A DNA stretch of 64,000 nt from assembly GCA_963816985.1 (NCBI GenBank), contig CAWFMF010000004.1, positions 558,001 through 622,000 of the forward strand. Reading direction: 5' to 3'. Both the position numbers and the translations under genes were made by a program. This document shows, one piece after another, positions 56,801 through 64,000 of the stretch; positions within the stretch are counted from its first letter, which is position 1, and each line of letters begins with the position of its first letter. Below the pieces are notes generated by a model that was not told where the DNA came from, ran no database searches, and saw only the letters and a program-made list of their open reading frames with translations. Source of the stretch: JAIVJM01 sp963816985 (GTDB lineage: Bacteria; Acidobacteriota; Blastocatellia; Pyrinomonadales; Pyrinomonadaceae).

Positions 56801-57554
56801 TGATGGAGAAGTTGACGATGCCGCCCGAAGAGTTGCCGAACTCCGCCGAGTAGCTCGAAGTCGAGACGGTGAACTCCTGAAAGGCGTTGGGGCTCGGCGA
56901 GACCTCGGTGAAGAACGTGCCGTTCTGCGCGCGGCGGGTGGCCGCGCCGTCAATCAAAATCTCGGTGCCGAGCCCCTGCCCGCCGCTCACGCGGAAGTTC
57001 GTGGCGTTGGTGCCGTTGCCGGCGGCGGCGGTCACGTTGCTGTCGAGGAAGATGAAGGCGAGCGGCGAGCGCCCGGCGGTCTCGGAGCTGACCTGAAGGG
57101 GCAGTTCCCTCACCTGCCGCTCGTTGACGTTGGTCTGGCGCACGGGCGTGTCGGTCTGAATCGCCGTCGTCGCGGCGTCCGCCGTGACGGTCACAACGTC
57201 GGTCACCGCGCCGACTTCGAGCTTGAAGTCGAGGCTGTGCGTGACCTGCACGGCGACCTTGACGCCCTCGTTCGAGGCGGTCTTGAAGCCTTGCGCCTCG
57301 ACCGTAATCTTGTAGAGCCCGGCCTTCAGTTCGGGGAGCGTGTAGTTGCCCTCGTCCGAACTCGTCACCTCGCGCACCTCGCCCGTGTCGGTGCTGGTGG
57401 CTGTGACTTTGGCGTTGGGGATGACCGCCCCGCCGGGGTCTGTGACGGTGCCGGTGACGGAACCGCGGTCGCTCTGCGCGGCGACGGGCGCGGCGGCCCA
57501 CACCAGCAGCGACAGAGCCAGCAACGCAAAGAAGATCGGCCTCTGAGATTTCAT
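53850..57554 (-). CDS. Oar-like TonB-dependent outer membrane receptor, very large
   Basis: 1234 residues from ATG 57554, preceded by GGGGGAGAAGTTT. Signal peptide: MKSQRPIFFALLALSLLVWAAAPVAAQ. Carboxypeptidase-regulatory-like domain (RGSVTGTVTDPGGAVIPNAKV, about 29-115), plug (SSETAGRSPLAFIFLDSNVTAAAGNGTNATNFRVSGGQGLG, where LIDGAATRR follows), then a long barrel that ends IQARVRFIF. The barrel is about 150 residues longer than in the two other receptors. Ligand unknown. Followed by a TPR protein in the same direction. Confidence 0.9.
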   Translation of the reverse strand: MKSQRPIFFALLALSLLVWAAAPVAAQSDRGSVTGTVTDPGGAVIPNAKVTATSTDTGEVREVTSSDEGNYTLPELKAGLYKITVEAQGFKTASNEGVKVAVQVTHSLDFKLEVGAVTDVVTVTADAATTAIQTDTPVRQTNVNERQVRELPLQVSSETAGRSPLAFIFLDSNVTAAAGNGTNATNFRVSGGQGLGTEILIDGAATRRAQNGTFFTEVSPSPNAFQEFTVSTSSYSAEFGNSSGGIVNFSIKSGGNQFHGEAYEYHRNEAFNANSFTNNAAGSDGNGNPLLPRPRDHQNNFGFNVGGPIYTPRFGEGGDSYWSGKDRAFFFFNYEGYRFAQSENVFLTVPTQRMRAGDFGELFTDPVILSRFGPGGVQIFDPTSGGFGGRAAIPGNNIPAYQLATGRTIIDPVGSNILQLFPQPTREGVFQNYLSSTQRPLTMNQYVGKLDFILTPMQRLGFSYSYRKQDTIQGGAPRFPEPFVAAGRWNQFFVSHFARLQHDYTISSSLLNHFNAGFTRYEVANKNFTIGFDNTSLGFRANSTQNKSFPLIGFPGYSDPADPRGDPRSYQGMGSTFFHDQSGDNAVEFSDFMTFIKGNHSFKFGGDVRIQQFNVSQLVHPGGEFNFRHNQTSNTEADNQGWPIASLITGTTEFSFNSAQTIDPGWRQFSHSYFFADDWKLRPNLTVNLGVRYDLPGLRTESKDRFRGFDPFAPNPAAGGRLGAIVGAGGQGGQAAHRSLAGPDRSNIGPRLGFAYSWNDRTVIRGGAGIYYSPVVYGSGGQNNLTGGTIGFNTPVQANVNGGVGGDPDLFLRNYRAVLPIDPNGQFLGSDVDYFDPDFKTSRTIQYSLDLQRELPYNFAFSIGYVGHRATRLHSNFERLNAIPFNALRLGNELLNRPLADVNASERAFAASVGVPLPANNAAVFPTFTGTVGQALRRFPQYRTINNQLESQGQSWYNSMQVKLDRRFSNGIQFGASYTFAKLITDASEDLLGGSPIGTLLQNPYDRESLRTVSPNSIPHVFVVNYIIELPFGKGRRFLDHGGFVDKVLGGWQLGGINRYQSGLPLVIRNTRQDAFGPDTTGFVTDIRPILTGQPILTTDPRTGDRVRIVNPAAFVAPPSFTNGAPPQRLPNGNVNPDYITFYSNPNRFFGNAPPVIDQARDLPFLSENMSLLKKIRFGETVALEFGAEAFNIFNRHRLAQPNSDLQAGGDFGFSGIDGGYRPREIQARVRFIF

Positions 57555-58058
57555 AAACTTCTCCCCCAACTCCCGTGTGTATTTTTGAGAAGCGGCGTCT
57601 GCTCGGAAGGACTCCGCCCCTTCGACTTCTCTGAAATTGGGCCGCGACGATTGCCCGTCTCAACGGTCGTCGCACGGCCCGAAAGGGCCTGCGGCCACTT
57701 GTCGCGGCGCGCGGCCCTGAAAGCTTAAATTTGTAGGTCTGCTTCGGAAAGATAAAATCCCGGCTAGCCAGTCGGGTCTCACGTAAACGGTTAACCGGAT
57801 GTCCGGCTTATAGCAGGGGCTCGCGCCGCTTGTCAATCTTTTTGTCGGCGGCGGGCGCTCGGAATGCCCCTTTTTCGGAGGCGCGTCGGCCACGGACACT
57901 CTCGTCCCCGTCCTCACGCAACCGCTTACAGCTATAAATTTAGAGGAAAAGCCCGACCACAGATAAGAAACGCGGCAGTCGGAACGCGGAACGATGAACT
58001 GAAAGACAAGATATTTGTGCTTCAGTTCGTCGTTCCGCGTTCCGACTTCCGCGTTTTC
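57555..58058. other. Gene-free spacer upstream of the large TonB receptor
   Basis: About 500 bases with no supported gene. Holds the palindrome CGGTTAACCG at 57788-57797 (possible operator) and the inverted repeat at 57969-58056 next to the ATPase stop codon. The promoter of the receptor must lie here but I could not assign one. Confidence 0.4.
57969..58056. repeat. Inverted repeat, GTCAGAAGTCAGAACG family, diverged copy
   Basis: Arms about 57969-58004 and 58019-58056 (CGGAACGCGGAACGATGAAC type). Ends 3 bases before the ATPase stop codon, so probably a terminator. Confidence 0.8.
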
Positions 58059-58721
58059 CTAGTTGACCATCCAGCCGTCGGCGAGTTGGATGACGCGGTT
58101 GCCGTAAGCGGCGTTCTGTTCGGAGTGTGTGACCTGAATGATGGTCGTGCCCTGATCGTTGAGGCGCTTGAAGAGTTCCATGATCTCTTTGCCCTGACTC
58201 GAATGGAGGTTGCCGGTCGGCTCGTCGGCGAGGATGAGGCGGGGGCTGTGGATGACGGCGCGGGCGATGGCGACGAGCTGCTGCTGGCCGCCGGAGAGCT
58301 GGTTCGGGTAGAGGTCTTTCTTGCCGACTATCTGGAAGCGGTCGAGGACGTCGGCGACGAGCGCGGCGCTCTCGCTGCGCTTCACGTCGCGGTAGCTCAA
58401 GGGGATTTCGATGTTCTCCTTGACGGTCAGGCTGTCAATCAGATGATAGCTCTGGAAGACGAAGCCGACGTGGCGCTTGTGGAGGGCGGCGCGCTCCTTG
58501 TGGTTGAGCTTGTGGACGGGCTGTTCGAGGAGGAAGTATTCGCCCGTCCATGTGCTGTCGAGGAGGCCGAGGATGCTCAAGAGCGTCGTCTTCCCCGAAC
58601 CCGAAGGCCCCATGATGGAGACGAACTCGCCCTCGCGCACGTCCATGTCAATGCGCCGGAGGACGAAGGTCTTGCCCGCGCCCGTCTCGTAAAATTTTTC
58701 GAGGTTGCGTAGTTGAATCAT
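58059..58721 (-). CDS. ABC transporter ATP-binding protein, LolD/MacB family
   Basis: 220 residues from ATG 58721, the normal family start (MIQLRNLEKFYETG). Walker A GPSGSGKTT (about 38-46), FVFQSYHLIDSLTVKENI, signature LSGGQQQLVAIARAV (QQ instead of the usual KQ/QR), Walker B LILADEPTGNLHSSQ with His for the usual Asp after GNL, and the switch His in IQVTHSE. No permease is adjacent; the nearest one in the window ends at 63858, upstream beyond the regulatory genes. A near-consensus sigma-54 promoter lies 66 bases upstream of its start. Confidence 0.88.
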   Translation of the reverse strand: MIQLRNLEKFYETGAGKTFVLRRIDMDVREGEFVSIMGPSGSGKTTLLSILGLLDSTWTGEYFLLEQPVHKLNHKERAALHKRHVGFVFQSYHLIDSLTVKENIEIPLSYRDVKRSESAALVADVLDRFQIVGKKDLYPNQLSGGQQQLVAIARAVIHSPRLILADEPTGNLHSSQGKEIMELFKRLNDQGTTIIQVTHSEQNAAYGNRVIQLADGWMVN

Positions 58722-58786
58722 CGGCGGTCTGCTCCGGCTTCCCTGACTTTGAAGGACATCGAATAACAATCAATCTCTCATTGTGT

Positions 58787-58802
58787 AGTAAACGCCGTGC
58801 CA
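58787..58802 (-). promoter_or_regulatory. Candidate sigma-54 promoter of the ATPase gene
   Basis: On the minus strand TGGCACGGCGTTTACT: the -24 element TGGCACG is perfect, spacing is right, and the -12 element reads TTAC where TTGC is expected, one base off. Lies in the gap between histidine kinase stop and ATPase start. Confidence 0.5.
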
Positions 58803-58915
58803 CCTCGCGGCCCGCTCGTTCGCCCCGAAAATCAGAGCACAAAGGAGACAAAGGAAGGAATCCTTCGTCGCTTTTGTTCGTTTGCGGGATTGCCCCGTCC
58901 CACAAATGAACAAGC

Positions 58916-60423
58916 TCAGGCGGGCAGACGCAGCCGGGCCTCGCAGCCCGTGCCGCTTTTGCGGTTTTCGAGCGTGAGCGTGCCGCCGTGCGCCTCTGCT
59001 ATCTGGCGGCAGAGGACGAGGCCGATGCCGGAGCCGCCCGGCTTGGTGGTGAAGAAGGGGACGAAGAGGTTGGCGGGGTTGGCGATGCCGAGCCCTTCGT
59101 CTTCGACGCGGATTTCGACGTGGCCGTCCGCGCGTTGCCAGCCGACGCGCACGCCTCCGCCCGTGACGAGCGCGGCGTCCGTCGCGTTGCGCACGAGGTT
59201 GATGAGGAGCTGTTCGAGCTGGTCGCCGTCGGCCTCGATTGAAAGCTCTTCGCCTCCGCCGCTGACATTGACCGAGAGGCGCGTCTCAAGGCCCGCGACG
59301 CGGCGGACGAGCGCGCCGACCGGGACGGGCGCGAGGCGCGGCGGCGGCAGTCGCGCGAGCCTTGAGTAAGACTCCATGAAGCGGCTCAGGGACTCGGCGC
59401 GCGAGGAGACGACCGTCAGGCCGCGCTCCATGTCGTCCTGCCAGTCGTCGGGCCGTGGCGTGCGCGCGAGCAGGTTGGCGAGGCTCCCGGCGATGGACTT
59501 GATGGGCGCAAGCGAGTTGTTCAGCTCGTGGCCGAGCACGCGCACCAGACGCTGCCAAGCTTTGCGCTCCTCCTCGCGCAAGGGGCCGCTCAAGTCCGAG
59601 AGCACGAGCAGGTGATGCGGCAGGCCGCCTTCACGAAAACTGCTGCGGCGCACGCCCCACGGCTTGTAGACGTTGCCCGCGCCGGGGAAGGCTTTCTGCA
59701 AGGTGTGCTGCGCGCCGTCGTCCTTGAACTTGAGACAGTCGGAGAGTCCGAGTTCGTCCGCCGTGCGGCTCAGGAGTCGCTCGGCGTGGCGCGCGAGCAG
59801 ACGCTCGCCCGCGCGGTTGACGAGGCGGAGGCGTCCTTCCGGGTCGAAGGCGAAGACGGCGACATCAATCTCCGCCATCACGGCGCGCAGGAGCGCCGTC
59901 GCTTCGAGCGCGCCGAGGCGGTGCTCGCGCATCGTCTCGCCGAGGGCGTTAATCTCGTGGATGACTTCGCCGAGCGCGTCTTCGCCGCGACCGCCGCGCG
60001 CGCGGAACGAGTAGTCGCCTTCGCGTAAGGAAGCGAGCAGGTTCGAGACCGTTTGCAAGCGGACGCACCACACGCCCCTGCGCCGCGAACGAGAAGCCGA
60101 GCCAGACGCAGACGATGAGCGCGGCGAGCGTCCAGACGGTCTTCGGCGCGTAAGGCCCGGCCCAGAGCAGGACGAGCGAGACGACGACCGCCGGCGAGGC
60201 CGCGAGCAAGGCCATCAGCAACACGCGCCGCTCGTGGCTCATGCGCTCGCGCCTCTTCGGCGCGGGCTGAGGCTTCCTGACGGCTCGTGTGTTTGAAGTC
60301 TTCGCGGGAGTCGTGTGCGTGGGAGTCTGTTCGGCGCGGGCTGGTTGTGGGGGCGGCGGGTCTGGACGAGAGGGCGTCGCCGCGCCCCGCCTGACGGGGA
60401 GCCGTGCGTCCTGCGCCTGCTCG

Positions 60424-60434
<11 letters not shown>
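58916..60434 (-). CDS. Membrane sensor histidine kinase (NtrY-like), one frameshift
   Basis: About 505 residues if repaired, from ATG 60434, which overlaps the response regulator stop by 11 bases. A Pro-rich cytoplasmic lead (about 1-65), two membrane helices (VLLMALLAASPAVVVSLVLLWAG and TVWTLAALIVCVWLGFSFAA), a HAMP-like segment, a PAS domain (AVMAEIDVAVFAFDPEGRLRLVNRAGERLL), the H-box RVLGHELNNSLAPIKSIAG, N-box INLVRNATDAAL and G-boxes VEDEGLGIAN / KPGGSGIGLVL. The frame breaks at about 60052-60060 inside the HAMP region (RVVRPL to QTVSNLLASLREG), consistent with one extra base. Little periplasmic loop, so the signal is probably sensed in or near the membrane. Confidence 0.8.
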
Positions 60435-61788
<1,354 letters not shown>

Positions 61789-61864
61789 AGTTAAAAGACA
61801 GCTCATCGGTTCAAGTTCGGAGTCGGAGAGTTTGACACGCGCCCGGCCCGGCGCGCAAAAGCCT

Positions 61865-62776
61865 TTACTTCAAAAGTCCTTCGAGCACGCGCCCCGCCTT
61901 CTCGTGGAGGTCGGGCGGCGCGCCGTAGAAGACGGCGGCGGTCTTGCCGCGCTGGTCGAAGACGAACATCGTCGGGACGCCCGTCACCGTGCCGAAGGGC
62001 GCGACCCGCTCGTCCGTCCCCATGACGACGTGCGCCGGGAGCTTGAGTCCTTCGGTCATCTCTCGCACCTGCTCTTCGGGCGACTCGACCGCGACGGCTA
62101 AGACCGTCACGCGCTCGCCGTAACGCCGCCCGACCTCGCCGAGCCAGCCGAGTGTCGTGCGGCACGGCGGGCACCACGTCGCCCAGAACTCGACGACCAC
62201 GACCTGCCCCGCGAGCGCCGAGGATTCCACCCGCCGCCCTTGCAAGTCCTGCATCGAGAAGGCTGGGAGCGCGGCGATTTCGAGCGGCGACTCGGACGGC
62301 GCGGCGGCCCGCGCCTCGCCGTCGGCGGCGTTTCCGCGCAGAGCAATCTCAATCATGCGCGAGAGGTCGCGCTTGAACTTCTCGTGGCTGGACGCCTCCC
62401 GCCACGGCGCGTAGCGTCCCACGTTGCGGCCCCACCCGCCGAAGTCTTCGGGCTTGGCGACGAGCATTTCGTCCACGAAGACGACCGGATATCTTTTGAC
62501 CCCGAAACGCTCGGCGAGCTTCGACGTGCCCCAGTTCTCGCTCACGAAGCGCGCGCGCCCCTTGTAATTTTCGACGACATCTTTAATCAGCAAACTTGCC
62601 GGGTCGGACAGGCTTCAAGTGTAAGGCCAGCGCACGAGCGTCACCGTCACCTGCCGCGCGCCGCCGTCGCCGCCGCCGTCGGGCCGCCGCGCCTCCCCCG
62701 CCTTCTGCGCGGCGCACGCGCTGAAGGACAAGAGGCCCATGAGACACAAGGTCGCGAACGTTTTCCAGACCTTCAC
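61865..62776 (-). CDS. Candidate selenoprotein: double thioredoxin-fold lipoprotein with in-frame TGA
   Basis: 303 residues if TGA 62615-62617 is read through as selenocysteine (position 54). Start GTG 62776 has GGGGGAG six bases upstream and overlaps the previous stop (GTGA). Residues 1-21 are a lipoprotein signal (FATLCLMGLLSFSAC). Domain 1 (about 43-115): strand VTVTLVRW, PYT-Sec-SLS, helix PASLLIKDVVENY, and VKRYPVVFVDE with the cis-Pro of thioredoxins at 97. The TGA thus stands where the redox Cys is expected. Domain 2 (about 165-303) is TlpA-like with WCPPC at 201-205. Without readthrough the second part would lack a signal, a ribosome binding site and half its first domain. A TGC-to-TGA mutation or sequencing error is the alternative. 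Confidence 0.62.
62588..62614 (-). promoter_or_regulatory. Candidate bacterial SECIS stem-loop downstream of the in-frame TGA
   Basis: After TGA come 13 bases, then CGGCA-AGTT-TGCTG (62601-62588): a 5-bp stem (one G-T pair) and a 4-base loop with G in second place, 20 bases from TGA. This satisfies the published bSECIS rules of loop distance and a G among the first two loop bases. Confidence 0.45.
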
Positions 62777-63861
62777 TTTTTCTCCCCCGCCATGTACTCG
62801 AAATAGCTCGGCAGCACCCGCTCCAGAATCGCGTCGGCACGCCTCAACTCGTCCTCGTTCGGCGAGCCCGCCTCCGACCCTTCGAGCGCCGTGCGCGCCA
62901 TCTCCCAGAAGAGCAGCCCGACGCCTTGCTCCCGCCCGCCCGCGCCTTCGAGCTTGGAGCGCGCGGCGTCGCTCTTCTCGCGCAGGGAGGCCGCTGCGGG
63001 CGGCGCGGAGTCGGCGGCTTCGATGTGCGCGAGCACGCGCCGGGCTTCGAGGTACTTGAACAACGCGCCCGCGAACCTCCGCTCGCCGTTTAGCTCTCCG
63101 GCCATCTTGAGCGTCGAGTTGAGGGCGTTGAAGCGACCCTGCTGCGAGGCCGCGCCCGGACGACGGTAGGCGGTGAGCGTCTCGGCTTCGAGCCGCGCCA
63201 GTTCCGCATCGAGCGGTCGCAACTCTTTCGTCGTGCCCGTCTCCTTCGACCCGAAGTTGAGCCCGTGGCAGAAGAGCGCGAAGTCCATCCCGGCGGACGC
63301 CGCACCCATGTAGTAGAGGCCCGCGTCGAGCGTCGTGTTGAGGCCGTAGAGCCGCCCGGCCTCGTAGTGCGGCCTGACCTGCGTGAGCGACGCCTCGGCG
63401 AGCGCGGCGACCGCCGCAGGCAACTTCCCGCCCGCGCCCAAGCTCTTCTCCTTCGCGGCCAGCTCTTCGCCGAGCCGCTTCCACTCGCGCTCGAAGCCTT
63501 CCGTGCCCTGCTTCAAGACCTCCGCCTTCCGCCGACCGTACTCGCCCGCCATGACCGTCGAATGAATCTGCTGCAAGCGGTAGAGGCCGAGAGAGATTCG
63601 CCCGGCCCGCAAAGACTCTTCCACCCGCCGGAGTTCCGCCTCCTGCTGCCGCGCCTCGGCTTCGGGGAGCCCCGCCGCCGCGAGCACGCCCCGCAGGCGT
63701 TGCACTTCGGCGGAAATCCGTCCGCCCGCTTCGGGCCGCGCCCCCTTCTGCTGTCCGGCGCAGCCCGTCTGCGTGAGCAGCGTCAGCCAGACGAGGGCCG
63801 AGACGATTCGCGCCGCGCTTTTGCGTCCGAGCATCTTCGGCCTTGTCCCTTCGAAGCTCAT
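62773..63861 (-). CDS. Lipoprotein of unknown function, helical
   Basis: 362 residues from ATG 63861, which overlaps the permease stop (ATGA); ATG 63834 is equally possible and would put the signal sequence at the very N-terminus. Lipoprotein signal RIVSALVWLTLLTQTGC. The mature chain is almost wholly helical with charged heptads (EVQRLRGVLAAAGLPEAEARQQEAELRRVEESL, FEREWKRLGEELAAKEKSL). I do not recognise the family. Coupled on both sides (permease upstream, thioredoxin-fold lipoprotein downstream), so the three probably act in one envelope complex. Confidence 0.7.
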   Translation of the reverse strand: MSFEGTRPKMLGRKSAARIVSALVWLTLLTQTGCAGQQKGARPEAGGRISAEVQRLRGVLAAAGLPEAEARQQEAELRRVEESLRAGRISLGLYRLQQIHSTVMAGEYGRRKAEVLKQGTEGFEREWKRLGEELAAKEKSLGAGGKLPAAVAALAEASLTQVRPHYEAGRLYGLNTTLDAGLYYMGAASAGMDFALFCHGLNFGSKETGTTKELRPLDAELARLEAETLTAYRRPGAASQQGRFNALNSTLKMAGELNGERRFAGALFKYLEARRVLAHIEAADSAPPAAASLREKSDAARSKLEGAGGREQGVGLLFWEMARTALEGSEAGSPNEDELRRADAILERVLPSYFEYMAGEKK

Positions 63862-64000
63862 TGGTATCTGAGCGCACCCGCCGGGTCAACCCTCGTCGCC
63901 CGGCGCGCCGGGATGAGGCTCGCGAGCAGCGCCACTCCGGCGAGTGACACCGGCACCAGAGCGAACGTCAACGGGTCGGTGGTGCTCACCCCGTAGAGCA
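63858..64000 (-). CDS. MacB/FtsX-type permease, C-terminal end only
   Basis: The last 46 residues or so are visible: DPLTFALVPVSLAGVALLASLIPARRATRVDPAGALRYQ. This is the classical C-terminus of MacB and acidobacterial duplicated-permease (ADOP) proteins: a final membrane helix followed by IPARRATRVDPAGALR. The rest lies outside the window. It overlaps the lipoprotein gene by 4 bases and is the best candidate partner for the ATPase at 58059-58721. Confidence 0.85.
   Translation of the reverse strand, partial: LYGVSTTDPLTFALVPVSLAGVALLASLIPARRATRVDPAGALRYQ

Noticed and set aside
57788..57797. CGGTTAACCG palindrome as a LacI operator
   Set aside because: It is far from the sugar locus, occurs once by my reading, and a ten-base palindrome is expected by chance at this scale.

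Overview
The window is one 64 kb stretch of GC-rich bacterial DNA. Its gene content points to Acidobacteriota, possibly a Blastocatellia-like lineage. The indicators are three very large Oar-type TonB-dependent receptors with an N-terminal carboxypeptidase-regulatory-like domain, MacB/FtsX-type permeases, nine secreted PQQ-like beta-propeller proteins, and abundant intergenic inverted repeats. This placement is an inference from gene content; no rRNA, tRNA or marker protein is present to confirm it.

Layout, left to right. 1-4330: the tail of an unknown gene, a secreted M64 metallopeptidase, and a papain-like protease / small protein / chagasin-type inhibitor cassette. 4353-29307: the propeller region, with nine PQQ-like propellers on both strands interleaved with an iron-dependent alcohol dehydrogenase, an O-methyltransferase, an ankyrin protein, two divergent TonB receptors and a small membrane protein. 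29347-30000: an AT-rich one-gene cassette bounded by perfect 17-bp inverted repeats. 30063-38488: a MacB/Lol-type permease and ATPase, a glycosyltransferase and a LuxC/LuxE-like acid-reductase pair. 38818-51141: a carbohydrate locus with a mutarotase-like protein, a PhyH dioxygenase, a two-permease sugar ABC transporter of the YtfQRT-YjfF kind, two GH43 glycosidases, a LacI regulator and a galactokinase. 51213-57554: a secreted lectin-like protein, a TPR protein and a third TonB receptor. 58059-64000: an ABC ATPase, an NtrY/NtrC-like two-component pair, a thioredoxin-fold protein with an in-frame TGA, a lipoprotein and the end of a second MacB-type permease.

Working together: the carbohydrate locus reads as capture and use of a furanose-type sugar (GH43 hydrolysis outside the cytoplasm, ABC import, kinase, LacI control). 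The last region reads as a regulated envelope export or stress system; a near-consensus sigma-54 promoter precedes its ATPase and a sigma-54 activator lies upstream.

The most notable observation is the gene at 61865-62776. It is a lipoprotein with two thioredoxin folds in which a TGA codon sits exactly where the first catalytic cysteine should be, followed by a stem-loop that fits the bacterial SECIS model: a candidate selenoprotein. Others are the density of at least eleven inverted-repeat families between genes, some of which have become signal-peptide or C-terminal codons, a 70-bp perfect palindrome, and the protease/inhibitor cassette. Five genes carry single frameshifts, so base-level errors in the assembly must be kept in mind, including for the TGA.
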